Shown here: positions 43,191-56,990 of the stretch, in pieces
How positions within the stretch are numbered: the first letter of the stretch is position 1
How the letters are laid out: each line of letters begins with the position of its first letter
The notes under the pieces: model-generated
What the model was told of the DNA's origin: nothing
The model's input: the letters and a program-made list of their open reading frames with translations, nothing else
Databases searched by the model: none
Translations under genes and position numbers: made by a program
NCBI GenBank assembly: GCA_035771175.1
Contig: CM069600.1
Location: 10,501,729-10,565,728, forward strand
DNA length: 64,000 nt
Direction: 5' to 3'
Source: Paratinospora sagittata
Taxonomy: Eukaryota > Streptophyta > Magnoliopsida > Ranunculales > Menispermaceae

Positions 43191-43824
43191 TGTTGGACCA
43201 TATACCGAGCATAAGACATGTCAGCCACGCCAGTTTCGCCAAGTAGGATGTAATATAGACTATGTAGGTATACCGACCTGTTCTGAACAAAGAATATCGA
43301 TATACTCAGCCATACATACAGCTCAAGACATGGTCGGTCCTACCGACCTAGATGACTTATTATCCGTCGTAATGATCAGATCAACATGGGAGAGTTTCAG
43401 GTCGGCAGGTTGAGTTACTGACTTGGATGACAGGTCAGCAACTATAAAACGACAACATCAGCCCGGTAGGGCATGATGTGTTATGCAGACCTGAACATAC
43501 CGACTTCTTTCCGACTATATCTTTGCTTACAAGCAAACAAAATGGAAGACTCCAGATTGGCGTACCGATCTAACGAGGTACGACTCCGGAGCGGATGGCG
43601 ACTAAACGCAGGTTCATATAGGGATAAGGCATGAGTCACTGCGATAAGTTCAGGATTTACTCCTTATCCGACTGTGATAGGGCCTGAAGTTCTACTACTA
43701 CGACTAGGAGGCTACTAAGTCATCCTAATCTAGTAAGGATCGCACCAGATCTTTCTAATTCTACTAGGAATCAAATGTGCTCTTCAAGCACAAGATTGAT
43801 TCTTGATTCTACAACAACTCTACT
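43191..43824 (+). repeat. Tat-like 3' LTR, left segment, block B
   Basis: Starts TGTTGGACCATATACC and ends with the Y target copy CTACT (43820-43824). Confidence 0.88.
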
Positions 43825-46800
43825 TGTCACGACCCACGAGCTGTGACGTCATTACTGGCACGGAACCCTGTGTATATCCTCCCTTGACATACACGACATC
43901 CCGATAAGCCTTCTAACATACACCATAATCCCATAAACACAATAATAAACCCATGGACTTAAATAAGATCATCATATAGAACATACCCAAAATGACAATC
44001 AGAAAATTTTTCCTCAAGTCCATAATGTTCAAAATTACAAAATTATACTTAACCATAAGTACAAACCCATCTAAATGTTAAGTATTAGCATTAGGTGTTA
44101 CATAGTACAATTTATCAAAATAAATGCGAAAAAGTACTAAACACCTACGTCAACAAAAGTACGGGAAACGCTTCATAGCTAAGCTTTCCCTTTCCCCTTC
44201 CTATCAGATCTTGAAAAGATAAGGATGAGGAATGAGCTACAACAAGCTCAGTTAATGTCTATTACAAGTGGCAACATATATATGCATTTGGGTAAAGCAT
44301 TTCAAGAACATTAAAACCATTTAATTAACATGGATATAAGCAAGCTTACATACATGCCAAATATAATGCATCATGTCATAAACAAGACAATGCATATCAT
44401 TTTATGAACATGAATATGCAACCTAAACACCTCCTAAGTAAGAACCAATACAAAGGCCAAGTGTGCGCGAAACCCATGCCAATCGACCTCTTACTCGTAT
44501 CTATTAGAAATTCCAATAGGTCGGGCATGTCACCGGGATCAATCCTTTCTCGGAGATCCTGTCTGCACGTACCATTGAAACCCTCTGCAAGGTCCACAAT
44601 TGAGGATTCCCGATCGGCCCAATGAGATTCCATAAGAGCCCCAAGCTTAGGGAATGCAACATAACTCAACTGCTTTCCCAACTGACTATGCTCAAATACA
44701 GTTCATGAATTCAATAAATCATGCATATTACATTAGATAAGCATCTAAAACATTTTATACTACAATGCCACATATAGAAATCACAAGTAAAGAAACACTC
44801 AAAACTTGATTGGCTAGACTTAGCCAATCCAATTCCAATTCCACAAGTACTAGGATGCCACAAATAATCCTAAAGCACCTCGATCCCCAATTGGCCTATT
44901 TGGGTTACTTAGATCAATTCTAAATCCTGAAAACAACATGATTTATGCAAAAATTGAAAATCAGTCCAAGTATGCTAACCAACCATGTTTAAACCCAAAT
45001 CAAAAGCCAATTAAGATTCTAAAATAATCAAATCCATAAGCCAATTCCATATTGCTCAATTTAACCATTTAATACTAAATCAATCCACATTTAACCCAAT
45101 TGAATGCAATAGGTTGATCCAACCACTATACTACAAGACATTCAATCATAAATAGGGTTAATTAGATTATATTCATGTCAATTTCATCAATTGACATCAA
45201 CTAGGTCAAAATCCCCAAATTTGGGTAAATCCCCAAATTCATTGCAATTTCTCAAATCATATAGCCTAGGCCAAAATTACACTACACCTAGGGTTTCCAA
45301 TGAGTATTTTTACTGAATTCCACCATCAATCGACTAGAGTCATTTATTCAACATAGTTGACATTCAAGTCCAAAAGAAAACCCTAAGTTCATTTTCTAGG
45401 GTTTAGGACCTTTACACATAACCCCTTCAATTTCTTGCTAGAAATTGGGGAATATGGTGTCATTGGGTTTCAAATCACCTTAGGAATTCAAATCCCTACC
45501 TTACAACTCGTCTCTAAGAGTTTTACACGAAACCCTAACTCCATGAACCACTAAAAATGTGGTGAAATGCTTGAGAAATGTTCATGGAGTGTAGATCTAA
45601 GTCATAGAGGGTTGTTTTTATCATACCAAGCTCAAAAGAGTAAAACTCAGTCAACCCCTAGGTTAGGGAACACCCAAAACCGTGACCCATGGAGAAAACT
45701 ACACCATTAGAAAGCTTACTCTCACCTTCAATGGTGATTTCATGGAAAGAAATGGAGAAAAATACTTACCTTTGGGTGTAGATGGTGAAGATTTTTCTTG
45801 GAAACCCTAGTTTTCCTCCCTTTTTCCTTCTCCAATTCGTCCTTAGCTCATATGGGAAAAGTAGCAACCTTTTCCCCCTTTTAAAACACTAAAAATGGCC
45901 ATTTTTCACCCAAAACCGTGCCCAAAAAATGGATCAGCGCGCTCATCACTCCCGGGAACTCGCTTGAGAGCTCTACTTCTTGACCAAGAGCACCTAAACT
46001 TTGTTTTGCCACTACGCGCTCAATACTCATCAGAATTTCGAGTATAACCAGTCGTTTTCTATGTAAAAATGTGTTTCGAACTCATTTATAATATCCCCAG
46101 GTTCATTTGACTCACCAATAATTAATTATTATATAATCAACACATATACACAACATATTCCAATATAATTGTCATATTTACCGTGTGTTGAAGTACAACC
46201 TTCCCATATATCAAAAGGTGCATTAAATGAGGACATTTAATGTAATACCCAATATTTCACAAAAAGAAAATTACTATTTGGGCAACGCTAGAACGTTCAG
46301 GCGCATGCCAGAACGTTCTGGCGCAATGCATGCCTGAACGTTCTAGCGTTGCCCAAATAGTAATATTTTTTTTTTGTGAAATACTGGGTATTACAGTAGA
46401 CATAATGCAGTGTAAATGAACAGTAGACATAATAATAATTGAATGTAAACTTTAATAAAAGTTATGAAACACACAAACCTATGTTTCGTTCCCCACCTTC
46501 AGATAAAAACTTCTTCTTTCGGAGCTGGCACTTTCCTCCGGACAGAACTTCGTTGCACTGCTTTCAGATATGGCACTTTCCTCCGGACAGAACTTTTTTG
46601 CACCGCACCGAGAGTCTCGGACAGAGAGTCTTAAAACTAAAAACTCAGAATGAGTGGAAAGGAGAAGAAATTCACAAGAGAAGGTGATTTGGTGTGAGGA
46701 ATGAGAAATGAGGAGGGTTCCTTATATAGAGATTTTTGGCGCCTGAAGGTTCTAGCGTTGCCCAAATAGTATATTTTTTTTTTGTGAAATACTGGGCATT

Positions 46801-47125
46801 ACGTTTAATGTGGTCTTTTCAACAAGTCACAAGTCAAGATGACTACTTGTTCAACAAGTTACTTATGTGAAGCTTCTCCAACAAGCCACTCACACGCCCA
46901 TGGAGCAAGCTCCTCTTCACATGACACAAGCTCCATAGTTCCAAAACTCATTTTTCCATGTTTCTTTGCCGAAATGGACTCCAAAACTTTACATGCACTC
47001 TAAACGACATAAAAGCATGTCAAGACACTCGAACCTACGCGAGTCGAGCATCAAGTACGCATACGCATATGCATACGTATACATATAGGGTCAAAATTAC
47101 ACCATCCAAAGGTACATGCATTACA
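43825..47125 (-). repeat. Y 3' LTR (left), long form, block B
   Basis: TGTCACGACC to GCATTACA, with W' at 46241-46803. As in block A, it is about 2.7 kb without W', against 1.27 kb for the right LTR. Confidence 0.85.
46241..46803. mobile_element. W' inverted-repeat LTR derivative, block B (short form)
   Basis: Same TTTAA target copies (46236-46240 and 46804-46808) as block A. The first 154 bp (46241-46394) are close to a perfect palindrome: a short W head forward, then reversed, meeting near 46317. The rest is W LTR sequence in minus orientation with a TATA-like box near 46724. The long forward half of the block A form is absent. Confidence 0.75.
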
Positions 47126-47198
47126 ATTCTCCCTAACTTGAGGGATTTTGTCCTCAAAATAAAAGAAAGAGAACTAATCTCAGTCAGAAGATCGGGAA

Positions 47199-49802
47199 TG
47201 TCACGACGCCCCTGACGTAGGCTGACGTCATGACTGACACAATGTACTATACACTGTACATACCCTGTTTACAATATATAATACACTGTCAACCTCAACA
47301 GAATTTCACAAATCTCTAAAAATTTGACAGCATCTCCCCATAAAATGGACCTCTCACAACCTGATATACCACAAATCAAATCCAATATATATATATAGAT
47401 AATCATCCCATTCATTCCACAAATCAAATTCTCACATGATAGATATTTATGATCATCTCATTCCATCACAAGCATTGTATAACTAAAGTATTTAACTATA
47501 ATCCACATTATCACACAACCCATCTAGGTGATATTATATATATAGTATGTGATAATTATACATATCAAAAAAATATATATATATAACCCATTTCCTCCAA
47601 ACATACATACATAAACAAAGGCGAATATGAATCACGTGTCACTCACTTTCTAGTCTTTCCTTTTCCCCCTGATTATGTACCTGAAATATTGAAGGAAATG
47701 GAGTGAGCAATCAAGAAGCTCAGTTGATATATCTCTTGATATGACAATCATATGCATTTAGGGAAACATGACATTTAAAGTCATTTAAAACAATTATTAA
47801 ACACACGAACCATTCAACGAATATATCATACATGTCAACAACATAAATTTCATGATTTTTCAAGAAAACAATGCATCATTTTCAACTAGAGCCAAAATCC
47901 CCCTCCTTCTTGTAATGGAGCGGGTATGAACTCCTTATTATGCACCGATAAGAAGCCTACGCTCGGACCTCACATTACTTAATTCACAGTCATTTTAAGG
48001 ATCTAAAATCCTTGTTAGGATAGGCCTATTGACAATGAGGTTACGCATAACACTCATCCGGGTCTAATTCCTAACAAAATGACATCATATGCGATCTGCC
48101 TTCACACGTCTCGCATACTCCAATGCCAAAACCATTTATGAATGATCAATAAAACACAATGCATTTATATACATAACGTGCCTACATTTAAACATTTCAT
48201 ATAAATATAATGTCATACAAGAACCAAAATGAAGAAATATACTCATAGTACAAGATTTTTTAACTTAAAATACAATCACCACCATTTTCGAGTCCATTTC
48301 CAATTGAAATCCAACTAACTCAACCTGTCATAACCATTCTATAATTTAATTCCATTTATTCATATTTATTTCACGCATAAATACTCAGTTACCATTTACA
48401 TATTTAATTTCTCAACTCACTTCAAATCACCAATAATAAAGATCAACCTGAAAATTATTATACATATTCCATGAATCAAGATTCCAACTCAATTTAGGAC
48501 TCATAAGCAGTTGAAGACGCTACTATACTGTTTCTACGGTCAATCTAGATATTTCTACAAGCAGAAACAGTGAAAATAGTTTTCAAATCATATTTTCATT
48601 AGCTCTCAATTTTATTTTTCTACCGCAAAACATATATCAATTTTATTAAAAATATAGAACATTCCTAAAATTATTCTGTCCACATCGACACGTGTAAAAT
48701 CAGTCATACTGTCATTCTACCACCTTCAACAGGTATTTCACTGAGGTTTTACAAGTTCGCGGAAGTATTCAAAGTCAATATTACTCACCAAAATCATATA
48801 TTTAGTTACTAAAAATATCAAATCAAATCCAAAAATCACAATCTTGGTATCGAAACGTCCGGAATTCAGTTCTCTACGATTCTATGGTCTCAAACCGGAG
48901 TTTCACTGGATCCTAATTCCATTTTATTCACTAGAAATAAGCACAGTACTGTTCACAGCATTGTTCATTGGAAATATGTATAATTTTACTAAAATTGTCA
49001 ACGGTCTCCAAAAATCATGAAATTAGCATTGATGGACTCACAATAGTCCATTCTACCATTCTATAGCCTTAAACTGGAGTTCCATTGGGTTTTAATATGA
49101 TTCAAAAGGTCTCTAATATCAAATTTAACTTCCAACAGCCATAAAAATTCTAAATGAACAAATAAATAAAATCTAACTACATATTCGGGATTCTACAATC
49201 TAAGAAGTGTTTTTCAACCTTTCGAACAAATTTTCATTCAAGTCGAGTCAAAACCCCAATTTCGAAAACACCGTAAAACGGCTTCCATAGCAAAATTACT
49301 CCGAGAGACTCGTTACATCTAGCTTAAATATCAATTTCATGAAGAAATAGAGTGAAAATTACGTACCGCGGGTCCTGATTTGGCGCTAACCCCGCGTTTC
49401 TCTTTTTCTCCTCTTATTTTCCCTCTTCTTTCTTTTTTCTCTGTTTCTTTCTTCTTCTTTTTGTTTTCATTCACGTTGGAGAGAAAGAGAGATTTAAGAG
49501 TTTTAAATGTAAAGGTTATCTATTATGATCTCATACATTTCACGCTCAATAGTTAACCAACTCACCCCATAAATTAATCAATTTAATTCAACTCTATTTT
49601 TAACTTGTAAGCACCCATATAGGATGATCTCATATATATTATCTTCATTTATTAATTTCATTTATTTGCTTATACCCATTTAATATAGTATGTATTTTCA
49701 TACACGCATATATTTGCCTCTTACGTATGTATACACGTACTATATACCTCGATATACGCATAATTCAACATATGTATTTAATTAAAACTACAGGGTGTTA
49801 CA
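47199..49802 (-). repeat. Solo LTR X, block B
   Basis: TGTCACGACGCCC to GGTGTTACA, 2604 bp, about 50 bp longer than in block A because of a segment near 47410-47460 that block A lacks. Same position in the Y integrase tail. Confidence 0.75.
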
Positions 49803-51242
49803 CGAAAATTTCTCCCTCATCTGGTCATCACGCTCTCAGGTTTGCCCTTCATTATTGTGGAATTGCTCTTTATTCCTCAATTTCTGAACCCGACAAACCA
49901 CAATCTGAATCGGCAACTCCACATAAGTCGTATCCTCCCCATCCTGCAGATGACTCACATCAAGCACATGAGCTAGATTGGGATAAGACTCATTCAATGG
50001 ATCCTCATTATACTTCCTTAACATCGATACATGGAATACATCATGAACACCCTCGAGTTGAGAAGGTAGAGCCAACCTGTACGCTACTGGTCCAATCCTC
50101 TCAACAATCTGGAATGGTCCAATGAACCTAGGGGCAAGATTTCCTCTAGCGCCGAACCTCATTTGACCCTTGAGTGGAGAGACCTTAAGCAAAACTAGGT
50201 CTCCCACTGCGAACTCTAACGATGTCGGTTATCATAATAATTATTCTACTTGTCTTGAGCCGACTTCAACCTCTGCTGAATTAGCTTGGTTTTCCCTGTC
50301 TGCTCAACAACTGCATCAGGGCTTCATAACTACGTATCACCCACCTTGTACCAACAAGTTGGAGATTTACAAGGTCTTCCATACAAAGCCTCATACGGTG
50401 CCATACCGATGCTCACTTGATAACTGTTGTTGTAAGCAAACTCACACAAGTGCAAATGCTCACCCCAACTACCACCGAACTCTAAAATCAAGACCTAAGT
50501 ATATCCTTTAGCATCTGAATCGCTCTCTCGGACTGACCATCTGTCTGAGGGTGAAACACTATACTGAGTCAGAGACGAGTCCCAAATCGGGTCTGCAAAA
50601 CCTGTCAAAACCTCGATGTAAATCGTGGATCTCAATCCGACATGATAGACAAGGGCATTCCATGAAGTCTCACGACCTCTCTCACATATAAACTGCTCAG
50701 TCTATCCACAGAGTCTCTGGCATTCATAGGAAGGAAGTGTGCACTCTTGGTCAATCTATTGACCACAACCCAAATGGCATCAAATCTGCCATGAGACCTC
50801 GGCAATCCCATGATGAAATCCATCGTGATGTGCTTCAATTTCCACTCGGGTATGGGTAATGGCTCCATCTGACCTCCAGGCTTCCGGTGTTCAGCCTTAA
50901 CTTGCTGGCACACCTCACATCTCTACACATACTCAGCTATACTCTTCTTCATCCCATGCCACCATATAGATCTCTTCATGTCATGATACATCTTGGTAGC
51001 CCCTGGATGAACAGTATACTGAGACCTGTGAGCCTCTCGAAATATCTTAGCACTCAACTCAGCATCATATGGGATCCATAGTCCCCCTCTAAACTGCATG
51101 ACATCATCTGAACCTCTCTGCCAATCGGCTCGGCCAGCAGTATCTGCAAATCTACAGTACATGTCATAATCTGGACAATGTTCCTGTAGATCTCTAACCC
51201 TCTGAATATGGGCATCAACAAGCTATACGTGCATCTGATCAC
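49803..51242 (-). pseudogene. Y integrase, decayed, block B
   Basis: Pieces: EAHRSQYTVHPGATKMYH (50923-51162), then a TAG at 50923-50925 where block A has CAG inside the zinc finger; CQQVKAEHRKPGGQ and TMDFIMGLP (50632-50913); FHPQTDGQSE near 50540; [15 protein letters not shown] and FHVSMLRKY, with the tail [17 protein letters not shown] (49836-50207). The C-terminal piece is longer open than in block A, although ~17 codons of the tail are lost near 49865. Confidence 0.85.
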
Positions 51243-51444
51243 ATATCTTAGTACGTGGTGGGTTCGAGAGTATACTCATCATCATCACTTTCTCAAGTAA
51301 CTGTCACTGCTGGGCCATCTGAAAAGTAACCACTTGAGTCTCTGCTTGCCTACAGCTCAAAGCGTCAGCCACAACATTGGCTTTATCAAGATGATACTTC
51401 AAAGAGAAATCATAATCCTTAAGTAACTTGAGTCATCTCCTCTG

Positions 51445-52026
51445 TCACATATTCAACTCCTTCTGATCAAAGAGATACTTCAAACTCTGATGATCAGAAA
51501 ATAAAGTGAACCTCTCACTATAAAGGTAGTGCCTCCATAGCTTCAGTGCAAACACTATGGCTGCCAGCTCCAAATCATGCACAGGGTAGTTGTGCTCATG
51601 CACCTTAAGCTGTCTAGATGCATATGCAACCACTCGACCCTCCTGCGTCAGCACATATCCTAGACCTAAGAGTGATGCATCCATATAAATCACCAACTCT
51701 TTCCCAGGCTCTGAAAGAATCAACACTGGAGTTGTAGTCAACCTCTGTTTCAACTTACTGAAAGCTTTCTCACAGGCGTCCGACCACGTGAAGGTCACAT
51801 TCTTCTGAGTTAGCTTAGTCAATAGTGCAGCTATGGTTGAAAAGTCCTTCATGAGCTTCTTATAATAGCCAACCAAACCCAGAAAGCTACGAATCTCTGT
51901 CACTGTGGTAGGTCTTGCCCAACCAATGATCGTTTCAACCTTAGCAGAATCAACTGAAATACCCTCTACACTAACCACATGACCCAAGAATTTCACCTCT
52001 GTCATCCAAAAGTCACACTTTCTCAT
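51445..52026 (-). pseudogene. Y RT thumb and RNase H, block B
   Basis: 193 codons: [61 protein letters not shown] and [12 protein letters not shown]. Joined directly to the protease as in block A, with no RT fingers or palm. It ends at a stop where block A has RQRR (CAG to TAG after LNM). Confidence 0.85.
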
Positions 52027-52555
52027 CCACTGGCCTCAAACTATCCATCGTAACAACCTCATCATCAGTTGCTAATCTACCCTGAGTAGGTGGTCTCGAT
52101 GCAGTCCTGCCTCGATAAACAAAGACTGGTTGTTTGGGTATCTAGAAGACAACCCTCTTGCCGAAGCAATCAATGTGAGCGTGATACACTGCCAGCCAAT
52201 CCATACCCAAAATGACATCAAACTCGAGGAACTCTAAGACTCTAAGGTCAACTGACATCTCATGGTCCTCGAATCTCATAATGCATCCCACACATACATG
52301 TTAGGGTAAATCCTCTCACCAGCTGTCGTACTCAAAATCAACGACGTACTAGTCCTAACAGGAGATAGTCTCAATCTATCTACCACACTACCAGAAATAA
52401 AAGACAAAGTAAAACCAGCATCAATCAAGACATACATCAAAGAATCACAAATGCTGATAGTACCTTCAATCAATTACTTGCTAGCCTCAGGATCTGCCTG
52501 TGTAACAGCTCGGGCCTGCTCCCTGGTAGCAACTGGCATAGAACTGAACTGTTTA
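52027..52555 (-). pseudogene. Y aspartic protease, block B
   Basis: LIDAGFTLSFISGSVV (catalytic Asp codon at 52420-52422) in 52276-52473, then a shifted piece with the MDWLAVYHAHIDC region. CAG to TAG changes are also seen here (VFQIP preceded by a stop near 52143). Confidence 0.78.
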
Positions 52556-53729
52556 GCAGACGCTTTTTATGGACACTCATTCCTCTTGTGCCCCGGAACA
52601 CCGCACTCAAAACAGACTATCGATCTCGATGCCTTAGGCGCTGAAGATACAGCTTGTGACTCTACTCTGGTTGTCTGTTGTCCGCTATACCTAACTGAAT
52701 TCTACTGTTGCATGGCCTGCCTGACATCTGCACACTCTAGCCTGGAACTGGCGGTGCAACTGTCACTGGAGCAGAGGCTACTGATGCCTCGCATTCGCTG
52801 CCACCAAACCTCTACTTCTTATATTTTCGACTCTTCTTACCATAAAACTGGCCCGCTGACCCTGCTGGTTGTGTTTGTACTGAGGGAACTGTAGGTGCCT
52901 GAACCGTGACTAATGTCCTCATCCGGGAGTGAGCCTCTGCAGTCTCAAAGTCAGCAGCCTACAACATCGCTTGGGCGTAAGTCTGTACGCCAGCAAGTGC
53001 CTAACCCTGACGGATACGATCACAGAACCCATCTCGTTTCCTCTGCATGCAAAGGTAATCAGTCGACACCATCTCGGGAACGAAGAGTGCCGAGCGATTA
53101 ATTTCCTGCTCGTATACCCTCACTGACCGACTGCCCTGGGTTAGGTGCATGAACTCGATCCTCTTCTGATCACGCTCTAACCTCTGGTAGAGCACTTCAT
53201 AGAAAAACTCTTTAAACTTGGTCCACGTCTGAATCTCATCGACCATGCGGCCAAGTCTCAGCCACCAATCATTAGCCCTATCGACGAGATTGATCCTGGC
53301 CAACCTCACTCTGTCAGCCTCAAAAGCCTTCATGTCACTGAAAATGGTCTCCATTCTCCTAAGCTATCTCTCAGCTGTCTCAATACATAGGCCTCCAGTA
53401 AACTCTGTCGGGTCTCTAATCCGAAAGGCCTTCATGACCCTCTCATAACGCTCTGCCTCAGACCTCTACTCTAGAAGTCCCACAGCCTCAGCCTGAACAT
53501 CAGCATGAACCTCAGCGCGTACCTCAGCTAGTCCACCCTTATCCCCCACGGCCATGCCAACACTACTATACTCCCCCTCAACTGGAACACCTAGTTGTGG
53601 CTGCCTGTTGCCCTGGACCTGGGCAAGCAGTGCTAAGATCTGAGACTGCTGCTGCTAAATCTGGGTCCAAGCAGCCTACTAGGCAATAAGTAAGGCCTCA
53701 ATCTGCCTTAAGCGCTCATCTGGGTCCAT
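52556..53729 (-). pseudogene. Y gag, decayed, block B
   Basis: Start MDPDERLRQIEALLIA at 53729, two TAG codons at 53676-53681 and another at 53655-53657 that block A does not have. Gag core 53001-53354 with NDWWLRLGRM, FKEFFYEVLYQRLERD and FMHLTQGSRSVRVYE. CCHC knuckle CFECGVPGHKRNEC at 52569-52612. Confidence 0.85.
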
Positions 53730-53909
53730 GGTTGATTCTGTATTCTCTCTCTTGTAAATCTAAAATTCACAATTGAAGGAAAGTCCATCAGAATCACAAT
53801 CTATGAGAGTTGTTATCCCTAAGATAACTACCCATAATCATACCCATAAAGGCAATCATAATATCATATAAGTCTTTTATTCTTTTTAAGGTTTTTAAAC
53901 CTAAAATAC

Positions 53910-53927
53910 TCGCTCTAATACCAAAGT
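53910..53927 (-). other. Y primer binding site, block B
   Basis: Minus strand TTTGGTATTAGAGC next to the 5' LTR, the same as in block A. Confidence 0.8.
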
Positions 53928-55197
53928 TGTCACACCCACTATCCATGACGTCATGACCGGCACAGAACCCCGTGTACATCCTCCCTCGTCGTACACGCCA
54001 TCCTGATAAGCCTTCTAACATACACCATAATCCCAAATACACAATAATAAACACGTGGACATAAATAAGATCATCATATAGAACAAACCCAAAATGACTA
54101 CTAGAAAATTTTCCTCAAGTCCATAATATTCAAAATTACAAAATTATACTTAACCATAAGTACAAACCCATCTAAATGTTAAGTATAAGCATTAGGTATT
54201 ACATAGTACAATTTATCAAAATAAATGCGAAAAAGTACTAAACACCTATGTCAACAAAAGTACGAGAAATGCTTCGCAGCTAAACTTTCCCTTTCCCCTT
54301 CCTATCAGATCTTGAAAAGATAAGGATGAGGAGTGAACTACAACAAGCTCACTGAATGTTTCTTACAAGTGGCAACATATATATGCATTTAGGTAAAACA
54401 TTTAAAGATCATTATAACCATTTAATCAACATGGATATAAGCAAGATTACATGCATGTCAAATATAACGCATCATGTCATAAACATGACAATGCATATCA
54501 TTTTATAAACATGCATATGCAACCGAAACACCTCCTGAGTAAGAATCAATACAAGGGTCATGTGTGCGTGAAACCCATGCCTGATTGACCTCTTACCCGT
54601 ATCTATTACGAATTTCAATGGGTCGTGCATGTAACCGGGATCAATCCTTTCTCGGAGATCCCGTCTGCACCTACCATTGAAACCCTCTGCTAGGTCCACA
54701 ATTGAGGATTCCCGATTGGCCCAATGCGTTCCGGACTCATTTATAATATCCCCAGGTCCATTTGACGCACCAATAATTAAATATTATATTATCAACACAT
54801 ATACACAACATATTCCAATATAATTGTCATATTTACCATGTGTTGAAGTACAACCTTCCCATATATCAAAAGGTGAATTAAACGAGGGCATTTAATGTGG
54901 TCTTTTCAACAAGTCACAAGTCAAGATGATGACTTGTTCAACAAGTTGCTTATGTGAAGCTTCACTAACAAGCCATTCACAAGCCCATGGAGCGAGCTTC
55001 ATGGTTTCAAAACTCATTTTTTCATGTTTCGATGTCGAAATGGACTCTGAAACTTTACACGCAATCTAAACGACATAAAAACATGTCAAGACACTCGAAC
55101 CTCCGCGTAACGAGCATTAAGTACGCATACACATACGTATACATATAAGGGTACTCTACGGGTCAAAATAACGTCATCCTAAGGTATGGGCGTGACA
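53928..55197 (-). repeat. Y 5' LTR (right), shortened form, block B
   Basis: TGTCACACCC to GGGCGTGACA, 1270 bp, with the same internal deletion junction (CCAATG/CGTTCCGG near 54725) as block A. Confidence 0.85.
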
Positions 55198-55491
55198 CTA
55201 CTACAAGACCTCAAGCCCTCTCTATAAAAAGACCATAACCCCTAAAGGGGAGGCAAGCAACTCTCGACCTAGTTCAGTATCATTAACTCTACGGAGCTTT
55301 GAACTAACTTAGGCATCAGAGGGTTTTTGGTCGGCATCACACCGGTGTTCCTCACGATAGCCTATTCTCTTTTGTTTTCCTCTCTAAGATCATCAATCTT
55401 CGGCGACCTTCCCAGCCATCCGACGAGTCCCAGGTCATTATATTCCTTCTACCTTATCGTCTACTTGTGTTGATCAAATCTTACACCAACA
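55198..55491 (+). repeat. Tat-like 3' LTR, right segment, block B
   Basis: Begins with the second CTACT and ends ACCAACA, completing the LTR split by Y. Confidence 0.88.
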
Positions 55492-55695
55492 TACGTGAAC
55501 GCACATATCCAACATGACAAGGCATAATGTGCCAAAAATAAATAAAAATTAGGAAAAATCAAGGATCTTCCCCAACTTGATCGCTAAAATTCCTAATTCA
55601 CCGAAAATCCTCGGCACACGTGTTCTCAAACTATACACACGTATTACGATTTCGTTAGTTATAAATGTCAATACTGGCATACGAGTATGTGTATA

Positions 55696-55732
<37 letters not shown>

Positions 55733-56370
55733 AACAATATTATCCTTTTAATGTCAAAACCGGTCTAAACACTCAATTCACCCTCCTCCTCTTGGATGTC
55801 CAACAATAATATCCTTTGGTAGGTTTCTAATATATACTTTTCCCTTCACTTTCCAAAAAATATCTTGTAATCAATGGGAGAAGTTAAGGGTTTTTTTCCA
55901 CCTACTTGTTCATTTTACACTTTTTAAAAATTTCACAATTTTACTTTTTGCTAAGAATATCACAACTAATGCCACTTTTCAGACAAAAGTCGAAACAATC
56001 AATATATATATACAAATTAAGTAAAAGTAATATAGGTTGAAGAATAATAGCATTTGCACCACTTAAAAGGAAATTATTAATTCTCTCACAAAAATTGAAC
56101 AAAAGCCCTGAGCTCTCATGCATTATTCATTTTCTAACAAACATGCAAAATATTAAAAGCTACCGATACTGGTTAGCCAAAAATTTTACATGCAAAAAAA
56201 AAAAAACAAAACAAAAACAAAAACTACCACATGCATGAAGGATGACACAAAGACAACATTAAACATCAAAAAAAAAAAAAAAAACAGACACAAAATGGAA
56301 GAAGAAAAAAATGAAGAGGATAATATAGGCTCTTAATAAAACAGCGCCCATATCACAGATCAGTACTACA
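55492..56370. other. Host flank 3' of the small gene, block B
   Basis: Matches 19052-19907. The (GT)n microsatellite is longer here (about 55699-55730). No gene. Confidence 0.5.
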
Positions 56371-56610
56371 CTACTCGTGAGAGCACATGGAGAAGGATCT
56401 CTCAACATCCCTTCTTAAGAAAGAAGATGATGCAAAAGAAGAAGATGAGCTCTTCTTGAACGCAACAATCTCATAAGTTGCTGCAGTGCTTTTCTCCCTC
56501 TCTTCTTCCACAATCGTCTCCAACATCTTCGACGCTCTTCGCCGCATCACCGAAACAAATTGCGGCGGTGCCACCTCCGTTATAAGCATCGCAAATCGAG
56601 AACTCGCCAT
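56371..56610 (-). CDS. Small plant protein of unknown function (79 aa), block B
   Basis: Same 79 residues as the block A gene, with one silent difference next to the stop. The TA run before the ATG is shorter (ATATATA against ~20 bases). Upstream exon, proposed leader intron and promoter-like region are all present, so both copies could be expressed. Function unknown. Confidence 0.6.
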   Translation of the reverse strand: MASSRFAMLITEVAPPQFVSVMRRRASKMLETIVEEEREKSTAATYEIVAFKKSSSSSFASSSFLRRDVERSFSMCSHE

Positions 56611-56990
56611 TATATATATCTATTGATTGATCAATCAATCAACTAAAAAACTCAAAGACCCAAAAAGGAAATTAAATTAAACCAAGATAAAATTAAAGGG
56701 AACAAGAAGAAGATGATAGGTACGGGTGTTGATGATGAAGTAGTTGGTCATGGCAGTGAGGAGCAAGAGAAGTGAAGCATAGAATTTATAGCCACAATAC
56801 AAGTATGAAGATGGTAGAATTGTGTAGGGTTTGTGTGGTGCTTGCAGGTCCAACTGTACTGCCGACTCTTTGCTTTTTTGCATTAAATTGCTTTGTTTTG
56901 TTCTTGTCAAAGATAAAAGCTAGAAAAAGGACAAGTAGTAGTACCTTATCTTCACGCTCTCTGAGGCTTTGATGAAAAGATTTTACTTGT
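56611..56990 (-). other. Probable 5' UTR and leader intron of the small gene, block B
   Basis: Donor-like GTACCTATC (near 56725) and acceptor CAATCAATAG (near 56620) as in block A. The upstream open stretch (56677-56910) has two substitutions (GL to DL, AS to AP) and starts at a different Met, which argues against a conserved protein. Confidence 0.4.

Larger units (their letters stand above)
43825..55197 (-). mobile_element. Chromovirus Y, block B copy
   Basis: Perfect CTACT duplication on both sides; ends TGTCACGACC and GGGCGTGACA on the plus strand. Same internal deletions and nested X and W' as block A, so it is a duplicate and not a second insertion. About 450 bp shorter, mainly because its W' is shorter. 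Additional TAG codons arose here (50923-50925, 53655-53657). Confidence 0.92.
40451..55491 (+). mobile_element. Tat-like Ty3/gypsy element, block B, both LTRs, nested Y
   Basis: 5' LTR 40451-41326, internal 41327-43190, 3' LTR 43191-43824 plus 55198-55491. Flanks CACGT and TACGT (55492-55496) suggest a 5-bp target duplication with one change. The internal part is only ~1.9 kb, with a gag remnant and an antisense extra ORF and no pol, so it is a non-autonomous derivative. Lineage inferred from the leader and the extra ORF. Confidence 0.75.
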
